64,000 nt of DNA, taken from positions 372,001 through 436,000 of the forward strand of contig NZ_MTBQ01000004.1 in the NCBI RefSeq assembly GCF_002153375.1, given 5' to 3'. This DNA is from Oceanobacillus rekensis. Its GTDB lineage: Bacteria; Bacillota; Bacilli; Bacillales; Amphibacillaceae. Shown piece after piece: positions 51,243 through 60,258 of the stretch (the first letter of the stretch is position 1; each line of letters starts with the position of its first letter). The notes beneath the pieces are model-generated. The model saw nothing but the letters and a program-made list of their open reading frames with translations, was not told the DNA's origin and searched no databases. The position numbers and the translations under genes were made by a program.

Positions 51243-52109
51243 ATGGATATTACTATTGGTGAACTCGTTACACGAAAATCATACAAACATGACTTACTGT
51301 TTCGTGTAGCAGCAATTAAAAAAGACACAGTAATTTTACATGGAGCTGACATAAGGCTGGAAGCAGATGCTCCGATGGATGACCTTGTTATAGCAGACAG
51401 CAGAGAAGTTGTGAAACGACAGGAAAGGGAAAAACAGAAGGAAGAGTTTTCCTATCGGCTTTTTAGACAGGATTATCAGCTTATGAAAGAAAAAAGAACC
51501 TATCAAACAACAGATGGCTATCTTCACGAAGGTAAGTTTTTTCAACTGCCGGCAAAGGTACTTCATATGGATGGGGATCAAACCTATTTAAGAAAATGCA
51601 TTTCTTTATACCAGCGTGTTGGTCTACAGGTTCATGGTGTTCATATCAATGAGAAAGAAATGCCGAATGAAATCGGAAGCCTTGTGGAGCGAATACAACC
51701 AGATATTATTGTGATAACCGGCCATGACTCCTATTCTAAAAGTAAAGGTATGAAAAACAATCTCCATGCATATAGACATTCCAAATATTTTGCAGAAACG
51801 GTGAGAGAGGCAAGGCGAATCAATCCAAATCTTGATCAACTCGTCATCTTTGCTGGAGCTTGCCAGTCCCATTTTGAATCCCTTATCCGTGCAGGGGCCA
51901 ACTACGCCAGTTCACCTTTACGAGTTAATATTCATGCGCTAGACCCTGTCTATATCGCTGCTAAAATTGCTTATACCCCATTTATGGAAAGTGTCAGTAT
52001 TTGGGATGCCTTAAGAAACACATTGACAGGGGAAAAAGGAATGGGTGGAATTGAAACAAGAGGTTTGCTTCGAACTGGAATGCCATATCTCGAGGAAAAT
52101 GAAGAGTAA
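51243..52109 (+). CDS. yabG: Sporulation-specific protease YabG
   Basis: YabG cleaves spore coat proteins and guides their cross-linking. The 288-residue protein is the typical single-domain peptidase U57: VTRKSYKHDLLFRVAAIK near the start, then VLHMDGDQTYLRKC, IIVITGHDSYSKSKGMKNN and VIFAGACQSHFESLIRAGANYASSP, where the conserved histidine and cysteine are probable catalytic residues. The start is the ATG at 51243 after TAAGAGGTGGATAT. A CATATCCTA (51161-51169) upstream resembles a sigma-K -10 (CATANNNTA), the factor that controls yabG in B. subtilis, but no good -35 was found. Confidence 0.94.
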   Translation: MDITIGELVTRKSYKHDLLFRVAAIKKDTVILHGADIRLEADAPMDDLVIADSREVVKRQEREKQKEEFSYRLFRQDYQLMKEKRTYQTTDGYLHEGKFFQLPAKVLHMDGDQTYLRKCISLYQRVGLQVHGVHINEKEMPNEIGSLVERIQPDIIVITGHDSYSKSKGMKNNLHAYRHSKYFAETVREARRINPNLDQLVIFAGACQSHFESLIRAGANYASSPLRVNIHALDPVYIAAKIAYTPFMESVSIWDALRNTLTGEKGMGGIETRGLLRTGMPYLEENEE

Positions 52110-52247
52110 ATTTGGGAAATTATCCTTATCCTGAAGTGATAAGGTCCCAATCTTTGCTGTGGACAAGTTATTTTTAAAAAATTTGATGAAATAATACATA
52201 TATTGCTAACAATTACAAATAATATAGGAAATAGGCAAATTTAATTG

Positions 52248-52277
52248 TTGACAGGGAAAAAGACTTACTGATATAAT
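52248..52277 (+). promoter_or_regulatory. Sigma-A promoter of veg
   Basis: TTGACA (52248-52253), 18-bp spacer, TATAAT (52272-52277), 64 nt before the veg start. Both hexamers match consensus, as expected of the strong veg promoter. Confidence 0.82.
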
Positions 52278-52340
52278 ATAAAGTTTTATTTGACTATTGG
52301 ACGGGTTTGTGATAAACTATAATTAGTGAGGTGGAGTGTA

Positions 52341-52604
52341 GTGGCTAAAACATTAATCGAAATTAAGCAAGGTCTTGAATGTCATGTTGGAAAAAGGTTG
52401 AAATTAAAGGCTAACGGCGGAAGAAGAAAGACGATTATTCGGTCAGGAATTCTGGCAGAAACATATCCTTCCGTTTTTATCGTTGAGCTTGACCAAGACG
52501 AGAATGCATTCGAACGTGTTTCGTACAGCTATGCAGACATATTAACAGAGACGGTTGAATTAAATTTTTTAGATGGAAATAAAGCATTGGTAATGGAACA
52601 GTAG
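52341..52604 (+). CDS. veg: Veg family protein
   Basis: An 87-residue protein nearly identical in its core to B. subtilis Veg ([30 protein letters not shown], then [21 protein letters not shown]). Veg stimulates biofilm gene expression in B. subtilis by acting on SinR, though the mechanism is uncertain. The start is GTG at 52341, giving [12 protein letters not shown], with GAGGTGGAG just upstream. A consensus promoter precedes it, and the stop codon lies inside the terminator stem. Confidence 0.95.
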   Translation: MAKTLIEIKQGLECHVGKRLKLKANGGRRKTIIRSGILAETYPSVFIVELDQDENAFERVSYSYADILTETVELNFLDGNKALVMEQ

Positions 52605-52627
52605 ACATTTGTCTACTGTTTTTTTGC
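52597..52627 (+). terminator. Terminator after veg
   Basis: Perfect 10-bp stem AACAGTAGAC (52597-52606)/GTCTACTGTT (52611-52620), then TTTTTT. Confidence 0.88.
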
Positions 52628-52637
52628 TTTTAGTATG

Positions 52638-52693
52638 TGTTCAAAAAGAGGATAAAATAACAAAGGATTCATTTTCACTGGACTTTTTAAACA
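52638..52693. mobile_element. MITE-like repeat (family B), 56-bp short form
   Basis: Ends TGTTCAAAAAG (52638-52648) and CTTTTTAAACA (52683-52693) form inverted repeats with one mismatch. The inner 34 bp keep only GAGGATAAAATAA, like the left interior of the 35.9-kb copy, and TTCACTGGA, like its right interior. Confidence 0.7.
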
Positions 52694-52828
52694 GAAAGCT
52701 AAGATTATTGCCCTCATACGTTATAAATATTTCCTTTTTTACATACATCTGACTGGAGTTTATAAAGGGAATCGGCATAAACTAATATTGTCGTAAAGAA
52801 AGCTCAAACAGAAAGGGGTTGTTCTTTC

Positions 52829-53008
52829 ATGGGTAGACGCCGAGGGATCATGTCAGACCATTTGAAGGAAGAGATTGCCAAAGAGTTAGGGTTTTACGAC
52901 ACGGTACAACAAGAAGGCTGGGGTGGCATCAAGTCAAGGGATGCCGGTAATATGGTGAAACGAGCAATTGAAATAGCCCAAGAAAGTATGCAAAAAGGCA
53001 AATCCTAA
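52829..53008 (+). CDS. sspF: Small acid-soluble spore protein SspF (alpha/beta type)
   Basis: A 59-residue protein, [20 protein letters not shown] at the start, followed by the alpha/beta SASP region with [20 protein letters not shown] and [12 protein letters not shown]. The E-x-A-K-E-L-G sequence resembles the protease recognition region of SASPs, and the GWGGI-type motif is the DNA-binding signature. It coats and protects spore DNA and is degraded on germination. The ATG at 52829 follows GAAAGGGGTTGTTC. Its place between veg and ispE is the same as in B. subtilis. Forespore sigma-G control is expected, but no clear promoter was seen. Confidence 0.93.
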   Translation: MGRRRGIMSDHLKEEIAKELGFYDTVQQEGWGGIKSRDAGNMVKRAIEIAQESMQKGKS

Positions 53009-53026
53009 CGGGTTTGCCTTTTTTTA
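52995..53026 (+). terminator. Terminator after sspF
   Basis: AAGGCAAA with a bulge and CC pairs with GGTTTGCCTT, followed by TTTTT; the stop codon lies in the loop. Confidence 0.8.
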
Positions 53027-53059
53027 TCCATTTTACCCTGAAGTTGATATTCTGCCATA

Positions 53060-53185
53060 GCACAATTTGGCTCACAAGCCCGGTGAATAGCTTCGTGTAT
53101 TCCCAATTCGTTCGCCGAAGATATGTCGTAGTTTATAGACTTTGTGGCAATTGGGAAGGATAAACTGTAGTTCTAACTTCCTAAA
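53060..53185 (+). repeat. Degenerate copy of the palindromic repeat (family A)
   Basis: GGCTCACAAGCC, AGCTTCGTGTATTCCCAATTCG and TTCGCCGAAGATATG align with module 2 and the right flank of the fuller copies (GGCTCACCAGCC, GCGAAGTATATTTCCCAGAG and GTCGCCGAAGC). The stem is much decayed. No gene is visible between the sspF terminator and ispE. Confidence 0.55.
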
Positions 53186-53342
53186 AACAGCTTTGTTTTA
53201 TAATAACGGTTAGGGGAATTGGAATAATTACATGCATGTATTTAATTATTTCCCATCGTTAACAACACGCGGGTCGCCTATGTTTTTTTATTATGTTACA
53301 ATTACTTATATTTTCTTAGAACGTGACAAGGTGGTGATAACA

Positions 53343-54194
53343 ATGACTATATTAGAGAAAGCCCCAGCGAAGATTAATCTGTCTCTTGATGTTTTAAGAA
53401 AAAGAGATGATGGATATCATGATGTGGAAATGATTATGACTTCCGTTGATTTGGCTGATCGTATTGAACTAGAACGAATAGATGAAGATAAAATTGAGAT
53501 TTCCTTAGAAAGCAGATATGTACCGAATGATGAACGGAATTTAGCTTATAAAGCGGCACAGGTTTTTAAAGCTGCTTATTGTATTTCGGAAGGTGTCCAT
53601 ATCAGGATTGACAAATCGATACCAGTATCAGCTGGTCTCGGTGGCGGCAGCGCAGATGCAGCAGCGGTGTTGCGGGGGCTTAACAGACTATGGTCATTGG
53701 ATATCCCACTTAAAGAATTAGCAGATCTAGGCTCTACCATCGGTGCAGACGTAGCTTTCTGTGTATATGGGAATACAGCAATAGCAAGAGGTTATGGTGA
53801 AAAAATAGAAAAATTACCATCCCCACCTCCCTGCTGGATTATTTTAGCCAAACCAGACATTGGTGTTTCTACACGGACTATTTTTGGGCAAATCAATGTG
53901 GAAACAATCGCACATCCAGATACACCTACGATTCTTGAGGCATTAAGGGAAAAGGATTTCAATAAACTATCTAAAAACATTGGAAATTCACTTGAAGATA
54001 TTACGTTTGCATTACATCCAGAAGTAATGCAGATTAAAGAGGCAATGATACATGCTGGTGCCGCTGGGGTGCTTATGAGTGGTAGCGGACCGACTGTTTA
54101 TGGTTTAGTCGAACACCAGGGGAAAGCAACCCGCATCTATAATGGCATGCGTGGGTTTTGTGATGAAGTATATCTTGTTCGTTTATTAGGATAA
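53343..54194 (+). CDS. ispE: 4-diphosphocytidyl-2-C-methyl-D-erythritol kinase
   Basis: IspE phosphorylates CDP-methylerythritol in the MEP route to isoprenoids. The 283-residue GHMP kinase has [26 protein letters not shown] at the start, the ATP-binding [20 protein letters not shown], and the third motif [12 protein letters not shown]. The start is the ATG at 53343 after AGGTGGTGATAACA; the in-frame upstream extension is not conserved. purR follows 65 nt downstream without terminator. Confidence 0.96.
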   Translation: MTILEKAPAKINLSLDVLRKRDDGYHDVEMIMTSVDLADRIELERIDEDKIEISLESRYVPNDERNLAYKAAQVFKAAYCISEGVHIRIDKSIPVSAGLGGGSADAAAVLRGLNRLWSLDIPLKELADLGSTIGADVAFCVYGNTAIARGYGEKIEKLPSPPPCWIILAKPDIGVSTRTIFGQINVETIAHPDTPTILEALREKDFNKLSKNIGNSLEDITFALHPEVMQIKEAMIHAGAAGVLMSGSGPTVYGLVEHQGKATRIYNGMRGFCDEVYLVRLLG

Positions 54195-54259
54195 GCGTTG
54201 CCAAAACGCGTATAATAATGGTATATTACTTATTAAATATACGGTTTTGGGGTGTAGTA

Positions 54260-55084
54260 ATGAAAAGAAGCAATCGACTGGTTATATTAACTGATTTTTT
54301 CCTGGAATATCCAAGAAAACATATACAATTGCCATATTTTGTATCACTTTGTGAGACAACGAAGTCTTCTATTAGTGAAGATTTGGATATTATAAATGAT
54401 GTTTTTCAAAAACAGGGTATGGGCTACTTGCAACGTACTACAGGTGCGAGTGGTGGAGTTAAGTATATACCTGAGTACTCTCATAAAAAGAGTATGCAAT
54501 TCATTGATGAATTAAAAAATAAACTCGAAGATCCCGCCCGGATTTTACCTGGTGGGTATCTTTATATGAGTGATTTACTGGGTGATCCGACAATAGTAAG
54601 AGAAATCGGCCGTGTTTTTGCATCTGCCTTTTCCAAGATGGATATCGATGTTATTGTCACGGTTGCAACTAAAGGAATTCCATTGGCATATGCGGTTGCC
54701 TCTTTCCTGAATGTTCCTGTTGTCATTGCCAGAAGAGATCCGAAAGTAACGGAGGGATCCTCTGTAAGTATTAACTATGTCTCGGGTTCGTCACGGAAAA
54801 TACAAACGATGGTATTGCCCAAGCGCAGCCTTGAAGAAGGTGCCAATGTCTGTATTATTGATGATTTCATGAAAGCAGGTGGCACCATTACAGGTATGGT
54901 CAATCTGCTTGCTGAATTTGATGCGCATGTACAAGCAATAGGGGTACTTGTCGAAGCGGATGATGAAGAAGAAGAACGTGTCGTAAATAGCTATACTTCC
55001 TTAGTGAAAATAACTAACGTAGATATTAGACATCATAATATTGAAATACAAGCAGGTAATTATGTGGAGAATCACATCAACTAA
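54260..55084 (+). CDS. purR: Purine operon repressor PurR
   Basis: PurR of Bacillus type represses purine synthesis genes and is released by PRPP; (p)ppGpp can compete for the same site. The 274-residue protein has an N-terminal winged helix (RLVILTDFFLEYPRKHIQLPYFVSL) and a phosphoribosyltransferase-like domain with the PRPP loop VCIIDDFMKAGGTITGM. The start is the ATG at 54260. In B. subtilis purR is followed by ridA (yabJ), which is missing here; spoVG comes next. PRPP is made by prs, 2.3 kb downstream. Confidence 0.96.
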   Translation: MKRSNRLVILTDFFLEYPRKHIQLPYFVSLCETTKSSISEDLDIINDVFQKQGMGYLQRTTGASGGVKYIPEYSHKKSMQFIDELKNKLEDPARILPGGYLYMSDLLGDPTIVREIGRVFASAFSKMDIDVIVTVATKGIPLAYAVASFLNVPVVIARRDPKVTEGSSVSINYVSGSSRKIQTMVLPKRSLEEGANVCIIDDFMKAGGTITGMVNLLAEFDAHVQAIGVLVEADDEEEERVVNSYTSLVKITNVDIRHHNIEIQAGNYVENHIN

Positions 55085-55169
55085 TTTCTTAATTTTGATT
55101 GATTAATTGTTAACCTTTCTTTTTGAACTTACATGTTATTTAAAATATTTAATTTTTTTCGTATTTCAA

Positions 55170-55198
55170 GCAGGAATTTAAGGTTGTTTTGTTGAAAT
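55170..55198 (+). promoter_or_regulatory. Sigma-H promoter of spoVG
   Basis: GCAGGAATT (55170-55178), 14-bp spacer, TGAAAT (55193-55198) fits the sigma-H pattern RNAGGAWWT-N14-HGAAT with one mismatch. spoVG is the classic sigma-H gene. Confidence 0.75.
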
Positions 55199-55239
55199 AG
55201 TTTAGTGTAAGTTCAAATGGGAAAAGGTGGTGAGACATC

Positions 55240-55542
55240 ATGGAAGTAACTGACGTTAGATTACGCCGCGTTAATACAGAGGGCAGAATGCGAGCTATTG
55301 CATCTATTACGTTGGATCAGGAGTTTGTTGTCCATGATATACGCGTAATTGACGGTAATAATGGATTATTTGTGGCGATGCCGTCAAAAAGAACTCCAGA
55401 CGGGGAATTTCGGGATATAGCACATCCAATTAATTCAGGAACAAGGTCAAAGATCCAAGATGCCGTTTTAGAAGAATACCGTCGTGTAGGTGAAAGTGAT
55501 AGTGAAGGTGAAATTAAATACGAAGAGGCCGGTGCTTCTTAA
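55240..55542 (+). CDS. spoVG: Septation/RNA-binding regulator SpoVG
   Basis: A 100-residue protein nearly identical in its core to other SpoVG proteins ([59 protein letters not shown]). SpoVG influences septation in sporulation and binds nucleic acids in other Firmicutes. The C-terminal 15 residues are acidic and variable. The ATG at 55240 follows AAAAGGTGGTGAGACATC. It has its own sigma-H promoter, and in B. subtilis AbrB represses it; abrB is in this window. Confidence 0.96.
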   Translation: MEVTDVRLRRVNTEGRMRAIASITLDQEFVVHDIRVIDGNNGLFVAMPSKRTPDGEFRDIAHPINSGTRSKIQDAVLEEYRRVGESDSEGEIKYEEAGAS

Positions 55543-55564
55543 TAGGGACAGTCATGATTAATCA

Positions 55565-55602
55565 AGGGGGTCGAACCTGTAACAGGTTGACCTTCTTTTT
55601 TG
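55565..55602 (+). terminator. Terminator after spoVG
   Basis: AAGG...TCGAACCTG pairs with CAGGTTGACCTT around a TAA loop, followed by CTTTTTTG. Confidence 0.8.
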
Positions 55603-55667
55603 TATTTCCGTATAGATTTTTTTATCTGCCCCGTAGTGGAGGTAAACTTCGAAGTAACTTCTATCCT

Positions 55668-55885
55668 TGTTAAATCTTATCTATAAACTCATAAAAAGTG
55701 ACGTAACTGCTGGCTGATATACAAAGACGTGTGCTATTGTTGCCGTCCAGGATCGCTCTGGGCGGATGCGCGCAGTGTATTTCCCTGAGCGGTTGCCGAA
55801 GTTTATCTTACGTTTTAGAAATGCTGCGAAGATTAAAAGATCTACTATTCTTTTCAGTGGGACGAGTAACCGTAGTTTTGATATT
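55668..55885 (+). repeat. Modular palindromic repeat, deleted copy (family A)
   Basis: The copy in the spoVG-glmU gap keeps the left flank (CTATAAACTCATAAAAAGTG, AACTGCTGGCTGATA), the left arm of module 1 (CCGTCCAGGATCGCTCTGGG), then jumps at GGATGCGCGCAGTG directly to the right arm of module 2 (TATTTCCCTGAGCGGTTGCCGAAG) and the right flank (TTTCAGTGGGACGAGTAAC). About 270 nt are missing relative to the 10.1-kb copy. Confidence 0.8.
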
Positions 55886-56001
55886 CCAAGAAGTTCCAAA
55901 AATTCTTTATTTATTTGTCCTCCATTGCTGTCCTTGTTGAAATAGTATGGTTTTTACGATATATTTTAAAGTGGATAATTAGAATTGATGGAGGTTTCCT
56001 T

Positions 56002-57381
56002 ATGACGAATCGTTATGCTGTCATTCTAGCGGCAGGGCAAGGAACTAGAATGAAGTCTAAGCTTTATAAAGTATTGCATCCTGTTGCTGGACGTGCAATG
56101 GTGCAACATGTAATAGATCAATTAAATACAGTGAAATTAGATAAAATGGTAACTATCGTCGGATTTGGTGCAGAGAAGGTGAAGGAGCAAATTGGCCAGG
56201 AAAGTGAATTTGTAATCCAGCAAGAACAATTGGGAACAGGACATGCTGTTTTACAGGCAGAGGAATTATTGAAAGATAAAAAGGGTACTACCATTGTTGC
56301 TTGTGGAGATACGCCGCTCATTAAAGGAGAAACATATCAGGCACTATTCCGTCATCACGAAGAATCGGGCGCAGGGACAACGATTTTGACCGCGAAAACG
56401 GATAAACCTGCGGGATATGGCAGAGTTATTCGAAATGAAACGAATGAAGTAGAACGAATTGTTGAACATAAGGATGCGAGTGAAAGTGAACTGCTTGTAG
56501 GCGAAATTAATACTGGTACGTATTGCTTTAATAACCAGGCTCTCTTTGCGGCATTACAGGAAGTTTCTAATGATAATGTACAGGGAGAATATTATTTGCC
56601 TGATGTCATTGAAATTATGCGAAATCAAGGTGAAAAGGTTAGTGCCTTCTTAACATCCGACTTTGAAGAGACGTTGGGAGTTAATGATCGTGTTGCATTG
56701 GCTGAAGCTGAAAAAACGATGAAAAAACGTATTAACGAGAAGCATATGCGTAATGGGGTATCGATTATTGATCCTGATCACACGTATATCGAACCTGATG
56801 TGGTGATTGAGTCGGATGTTATTATTTACCCGGGGACTATTTTAAAAGGGAAAACCATCATTAAAACGAATGCTGAAATCGGGCCAAACAGTGAAATCAC
56901 AAATTGCTCGATTGGAGAAGCTACCATTGTTAAACAAAGTGTGGCAAATGACAGTAAAATTGGTGACCGTGTAAATATTGGTCCATTCGCACATATTAGA
57001 CCTGATTCGGTGATAGGTAATGATGCTAAATTAGGTAACTTTGTAGAAATAAAGAAAACAGAACTTGGCGATAACAGTAAAGTTTCTCACTTAAGTTATA
57101 TTGGTGATGCAGAAGTAGGAACCAATGTAAACATTGGTTGTGGTACAATTACTGTTAATTATGATGGAGCGAATAAATTCTTGACCACCATTGAAGATAA
57201 CGCATTTATCGGTTGTAATTCAAACCTGATTGCCCCAGTGAAAATCGGTAAGGGATCGTACGTTGCGGCTGGTTCCACTATTACGGATGATGTTCCTGAA
57301 GATGCATTGTCTGTCGCTAGAGCTAGGCAAACGAATAAAGAGGACTATGTTACAAATTTAAAAAGTCGAAAAAAAGATTAA
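56002..57381 (+). CDS. glmU: Bifunctional UDP-N-acetylglucosamine pyrophosphorylase / glucosamine-1-phosphate acetyltransferase
   Basis: GlmU makes UDP-GlcNAc for peptidoglycan and teichoic acids. The 459 residues have an N-terminal nucleotidyltransferase domain ([27 protein letters not shown]) to about residue 230, then a left-handed beta-helix of hexapeptide repeats ([31 protein letters not shown]) with the acetyltransferase site. The start is the ATG at 56002 after GATGGAGG. prs follows 14 nt downstream. Confidence 0.97.
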   Translation: MTNRYAVILAAGQGTRMKSKLYKVLHPVAGRAMVQHVIDQLNTVKLDKMVTIVGFGAEKVKEQIGQESEFVIQQEQLGTGHAVLQAEELLKDKKGTTIVACGDTPLIKGETYQALFRHHEESGAGTTILTAKTDKPAGYGRVIRNETNEVERIVEHKDASESELLVGEINTGTYCFNNQALFAALQEVSNDNVQGEYYLPDVIEIMRNQGEKVSAFLTSDFEETLGVNDRVALAEAEKTMKKRINEKHMRNGVSIIDPDHTYIEPDVVIESDVIIYPGTILKGKTIIKTNAEIGPNSEITNCSIGEATIVKQSVANDSKIGDRVNIGPFAHIRPDSVIGNDAKLGNFVEIKKTELGDNSKVSHLSYIGDAEVGTNVNIGCGTITVNYDGANKFLTTIEDNAFIGCNSNLIAPVKIGKGSYVAAGSTITDDVPEDALSVARARQTNKEDYVTNLKSRKKD

Positions 57382-57395
57382 CGGAGGTATATTTC

Positions 57396-58349
57396 ATGAC
57401 ATCTAGATACAAAGATCCATCGTTAAAGGTCTTCACATTAAATTCTAATCCTAAGTTAGCGGAGGAGATTGCAGCTCATATCGGGACAACACTGGGGGAA
57501 TGTACAGTATCAAGTTTTAGTGATGGGGAAGTACAGATTAATATTGAAGAAAGTATACGCGGTAGCGAAGTATATGTCGTTCAATCCACATCTGCTCCAG
57601 TTAACCAGCATCTGATGGAATTACTTATTATGATTGATGCTCTAAAACGCGCATCAGCAAAATCAATTAACATTGTTATGCCGTATTATGGCTATGCTAG
57701 ACAGGATAGAAAGGCAAGGTCACGCGAACCAATTGCAGCTAAATTGGTAGCTGATTTAATTGAAACTGCAGGAGCTGACCGAATGATAACACTCGATTTA
57801 CATGCTCCACAGATTCAAGGGTTCTTTAATATTCCGATTGATCACTTACAAGGTGTTCCAATTTTATCTAGTCACTTTGAAGATAAAAACTTGGAGGATG
57901 TCATTGTCGTATCGCCTGATCATGGTGGTGTGACGCGTGCACGTAAAATGGCCGATCGCTTGAAGGCACCTATCGGAATCATCGATAAGCGTAGACCGCG
58001 TCCGAATGTAGCTGAAATCATGAACATTATTGGTAATATTGAAGGAAAAACAGCTATTTTAATTGATGATATTATTGACACGGCAGGAACAATTACGCTT
58101 GCAGCGAATGCTTTAATTGAAAATGGAGCGAAAGAAGTATATGCTTGTTGTACACATCCAGTACTTTCAGGTCCGGCAATTGAGCGTATTAATAATTCTC
58201 AAATTAAAGAGCTTGTTATATCAAATAGCATACCGCTTCCGGAAGAAAAACAGAGCAATAAAATCACGGCTCTCTCCGTAGCACCTTTAATCGGGGAAGC
58301 GATTATCCGCGTGCATGAAATGAAATCCGTTAGTGTCTTATTCGATTGA
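57396..58349 (+). CDS. prs: Ribose-phosphate pyrophosphokinase
   Basis: Prs makes PRPP, the precursor of nucleotides, histidine and tryptophan and the ligand of PurR. The 317-residue protein has [16 protein letters not shown], the ATP-binding flexible region [16 protein letters not shown], the histidine in [27 protein letters not shown] and the PRPP loop [11 protein letters not shown]. The ATG at 57396 follows AACGGAGGTATATTTC. The glmU-prs pair is an operon; ctc follows under its own sigma-B promoter. Confidence 0.98.
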   Translation: MTSRYKDPSLKVFTLNSNPKLAEEIAAHIGTTLGECTVSSFSDGEVQINIEESIRGSEVYVVQSTSAPVNQHLMELLIMIDALKRASAKSINIVMPYYGYARQDRKARSREPIAAKLVADLIETAGADRMITLDLHAPQIQGFFNIPIDHLQGVPILSSHFEDKNLEDVIVVSPDHGGVTRARKMADRLKAPIGIIDKRRPRPNVAEIMNIIGNIEGKTAILIDDIIDTAGTITLAANALIENGAKEVYACCTHPVLSGPAIERINNSQIKELVISNSIPLPEEKQSNKITALSVAPLIGEAIIRVHEMKSVSVLFD

Positions 58350-58351
58350 TT

Positions 58352-58377
58352 GTTTAGATAGACCAATTTTCGGGTAA
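58352..58377 (+). promoter_or_regulatory. Sigma-B promoter of ctc
   Basis: GTTTAG (58352-58357), 14-bp spacer, GGGTAA (58372-58377) matches the general-stress sigma-B consensus GTTTAA-N12-14-GGGWAW with one mismatch. ctc is the archetypal sigma-B gene of B. subtilis. Confidence 0.78.
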
Positions 58378-58483
58378 TAATTATATTGATCTATTACATG
58401 CTCTACGATAAACATATGTAATGAATAGATAAAATACTTAACTGTTCGAAGAGATGTTTTTAAAAATTTGGAGGGTGATTAAT

Positions 58484-59116
58484 ATGTCAACGAAATTAAC
58501 AGCAACGAAAAGGGAAAATCTTAAGAAGTCAGCAACGAAAGAAATTAGATTAGACGGAAAGATTCCGGCAGTTGTCTATGGAAAAGATAAAGAAACGAAG
58601 AGTGTTGCAGTAGATAATGTTGAATTACTTAAAACTGTTCGGGATGAAGGAAGAAACGCAATTATTACATTGGATGTCGAAAACGATAGTACAGTGGATG
58701 TTATGCTTCATGAATATCAAATCGATCCAATTAAGGATCAATTAATCCATGCAGACTTTTATGTCGTTAATATGTCCGAAGAAATGGATGTAGCTGTCAC
58801 ACTTCATTTAGAAGGAGAGGCACAAGGCTCAAAAGCTGGTGGTGTTTTACAGCAACCATTATACGAAATTCAAGTAAGAGCAAAACCTGGCAATATTCCA
58901 GAAGTAATTACAGTAGATGTTACGAAGTTAGATATTGGAGATACGCTTACTATTGCTGATCTACCAACAGAAAGATCATATGAAATTCTGGATGAGCAGG
59001 ACATAACAATTGCTACCGTTGTTCCATCAACTACAGAAGAAGATCTTGAAACAGATAATGATGAGAATGCTGAGCCAGAACTTGTAGGCTCTAAAGATAA
59101 TAAAGAAGAAAAATAA
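58484..59116 (+). CDS. ctc: General stress protein Ctc (ribosomal protein L25/TL5 family)
   Basis: Ctc is a 5S rRNA-binding L25-type protein associated with ribosomes under stress. The 210-residue protein has the N-terminal L25 beta-barrel (about 1-92, with KIPAVVYGKDKE and DVMLHEYQIDPIKDQLIHADFY) and the C-terminal TL5 domain (about 95-185), followed by an acidic tail. The start is the ATG at 58484 after GGAGGGTGATTAAT. A sigma-B promoter precedes it and a strong terminator follows. Confidence 0.95.
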   Translation: MSTKLTATKRENLKKSATKEIRLDGKIPAVVYGKDKETKSVAVDNVELLKTVRDEGRNAIITLDVENDSTVDVMLHEYQIDPIKDQLIHADFYVVNMSEEMDVAVTLHLEGEAQGSKAGGVLQQPLYEIQVRAKPGNIPEVITVDVTKLDIGDTLTIADLPTERSYEILDEQDITIATVVPSTTEEDLETDNDENAEPELVGSKDNKEEK

Positions 59117-59161
59117 GACTAAAAGCGTAAACTCTGGTAACTTATTATAAACAACGAATTA

Positions 59162-59213
59162 CCCTCCATTAAGAATATTGCTTCTTAGTAGGAGGGGTTG
59201 TTGTTTTTTAAAT
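59162..59213 (+). terminator. Terminator after ctc
   Basis: CCCTCC plus TAAGAA pairs with TTCTTA plus GGAGGG, with TTGTTGTTTTTT downstream. Confidence 0.78.
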
Positions 59214-59239
59214 ATTACGAAATTAAAAGGAAGAGCCAA

Positions 59240-59803
59240 ATGAAATGTATTGTAGGATTAGGCAATCCAGGAAATAAATATAAACAGACACGGCATAATA
59301 TTGGTTTTATGGTTATTGATGAACTTTTGGAACGCAACCATTGGAGCTTAAACAAATCAAAGTTTAAGGGCGATTACTCCATGGAAATGTTTGAAGGTGA
59401 GAAAGTAATACTGCTAAAACCTCAAACCTATATGAACCTTTCTGGTGAATCCATTCGTCCGTTAATGGATTATTATAATGTAGATCTGGAAGATGTCCTT
59501 GTTATTTATGATGATCTCGATTTATCGACAGGAAAAATACGGCTTCGCCAAAAGGGTGGCCATGGCGGTCATAATGGAGTGAGGTCGACAATTGACCAAC
59601 TTGGTACCAAGGAATTTAAACGTATTCGATTGGGTGTCGGTAGACCAATATCACCGATTCCAGTAGTTGACTATGTATTGGGGTCTTTTCCGAAAGAAGA
59701 GCATGAGGATGTAATCATCAGTATTAAAAATGCTGCAGATGCAAGTATATCCTGGCTTGAAGGAAAGTCATTCATTGAAGTGATGAATGAATATAATAAT
59801 TGA
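59240..59803 (+). CDS. pth: Peptidyl-tRNA hydrolase (SpoVC)
   Basis: Pth releases peptides from prematurely dropped peptidyl-tRNA; it is essential and known as SpoVC in B. subtilis. The 187-residue protein shows GLGNPGNKYKQTRHNIGFM with the catalytic His20, LLKPQTYMNLSG, and VIYDDLDLSTGKIRLRQKGGHGGHNG with the catalytic aspartate. The start is the ATG at 59240 after AAAGGAAGAGCCAA. The gap to fin contains a short MITE-like element. Confidence 0.97.
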   Translation: MKCIVGLGNPGNKYKQTRHNIGFMVIDELLERNHWSLNKSKFKGDYSMEMFEGEKVILLKPQTYMNLSGESIRPLMDYYNVDLEDVLVIYDDLDLSTGKIRLRQKGGHGGHNGVRSTIDQLGTKEFKRIRLGVGRPISPIPVVDYVLGSFPKEEHEDVIISIKNAADASISWLEGKSFIEVMNEYNN

Positions 59804-59857
59804 TACATATGCTTATTATGTATAATATGCCATCAACCGGATAAACTTTTAATAAGA

Positions 59858-59915
59858 TGTTCAAAAAGTCCGGTAAAAAACAACTTCTTAGTTTTTTTAT
59901 CTTCCTTCCTGAACA
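59858..59915. mobile_element. MITE-like repeat (family B), 58-bp remnant
   Basis: The left end TGTTCAAAAAGTCCGG (59858-59873) is the perfect complement of the right end CCGGACTTTTTGAACA at 36138-36153; the other end has decayed to CTTCCTGAACA. Confidence 0.65.
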
Positions 59916-59950
59916 TTATTTTGGTAGAAAGATATTCGAGGTGGTTGATG

Positions 59951-60181
59951 ATGTCAATTATTTATAACTGTAGACACTGTGGGCATACAATTGGAAAACT
60001 GGAGCAAAAGGTGATTGAAACATCTATGCTTGGTTTCGAGCAGCTAAATAAAAAAGAATTGGAAGAAATGATCCATTATGAAAGTAATGGTGATATTCAA
60101 ATACATACAATTTGTGAGAACTGTGAGCAAGCCTTAGGCCAGCATCCTAACTATCACGAGTTGGATTTTTTTATACAATAA
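59951..60181 (+). CDS. fin: Anti-sigma-F factor Fin (YabK)
   Basis: Fin is a forespore protein that inhibits sigma-F so that sigma-G can take over. The 76-residue length equals B. subtilis Fin; zinc cysteines lie in YNCRHCGHTIG (residues 7-10) and TICENCEQALGQ. The C-terminus HPNYHELDFFIQ matches the family. The ATG at 59951 lies 6 nt after GAGGTGG; another ATG is one codon upstream. Terminator at 60196 before mfd. Confidence 0.92.
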   Translation: MSIIYNCRHCGHTIGKLEQKVIETSMLGFEQLNKKELEEMIHYESNGDIQIHTICENCEQALGQHPNYHELDFFIQ

Positions 60182-60195
60182 CATAAGTGGCAGAA

Positions 60196-60224
60196 GCTTT
60201 GGTTCAGTAAACCAAAGCGTTTTT
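60196..60224 (+). terminator. Terminator after fin
   Basis: Perfect 9-bp stem GCTTTGGTT (60196-60204)/AACCAAAGC (60210-60218) followed by GTTTTT. Confidence 0.83.
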
Positions 60225-60258
60225 GCGCTTATATATGCATGTTAAGAGGGGTAGAACG

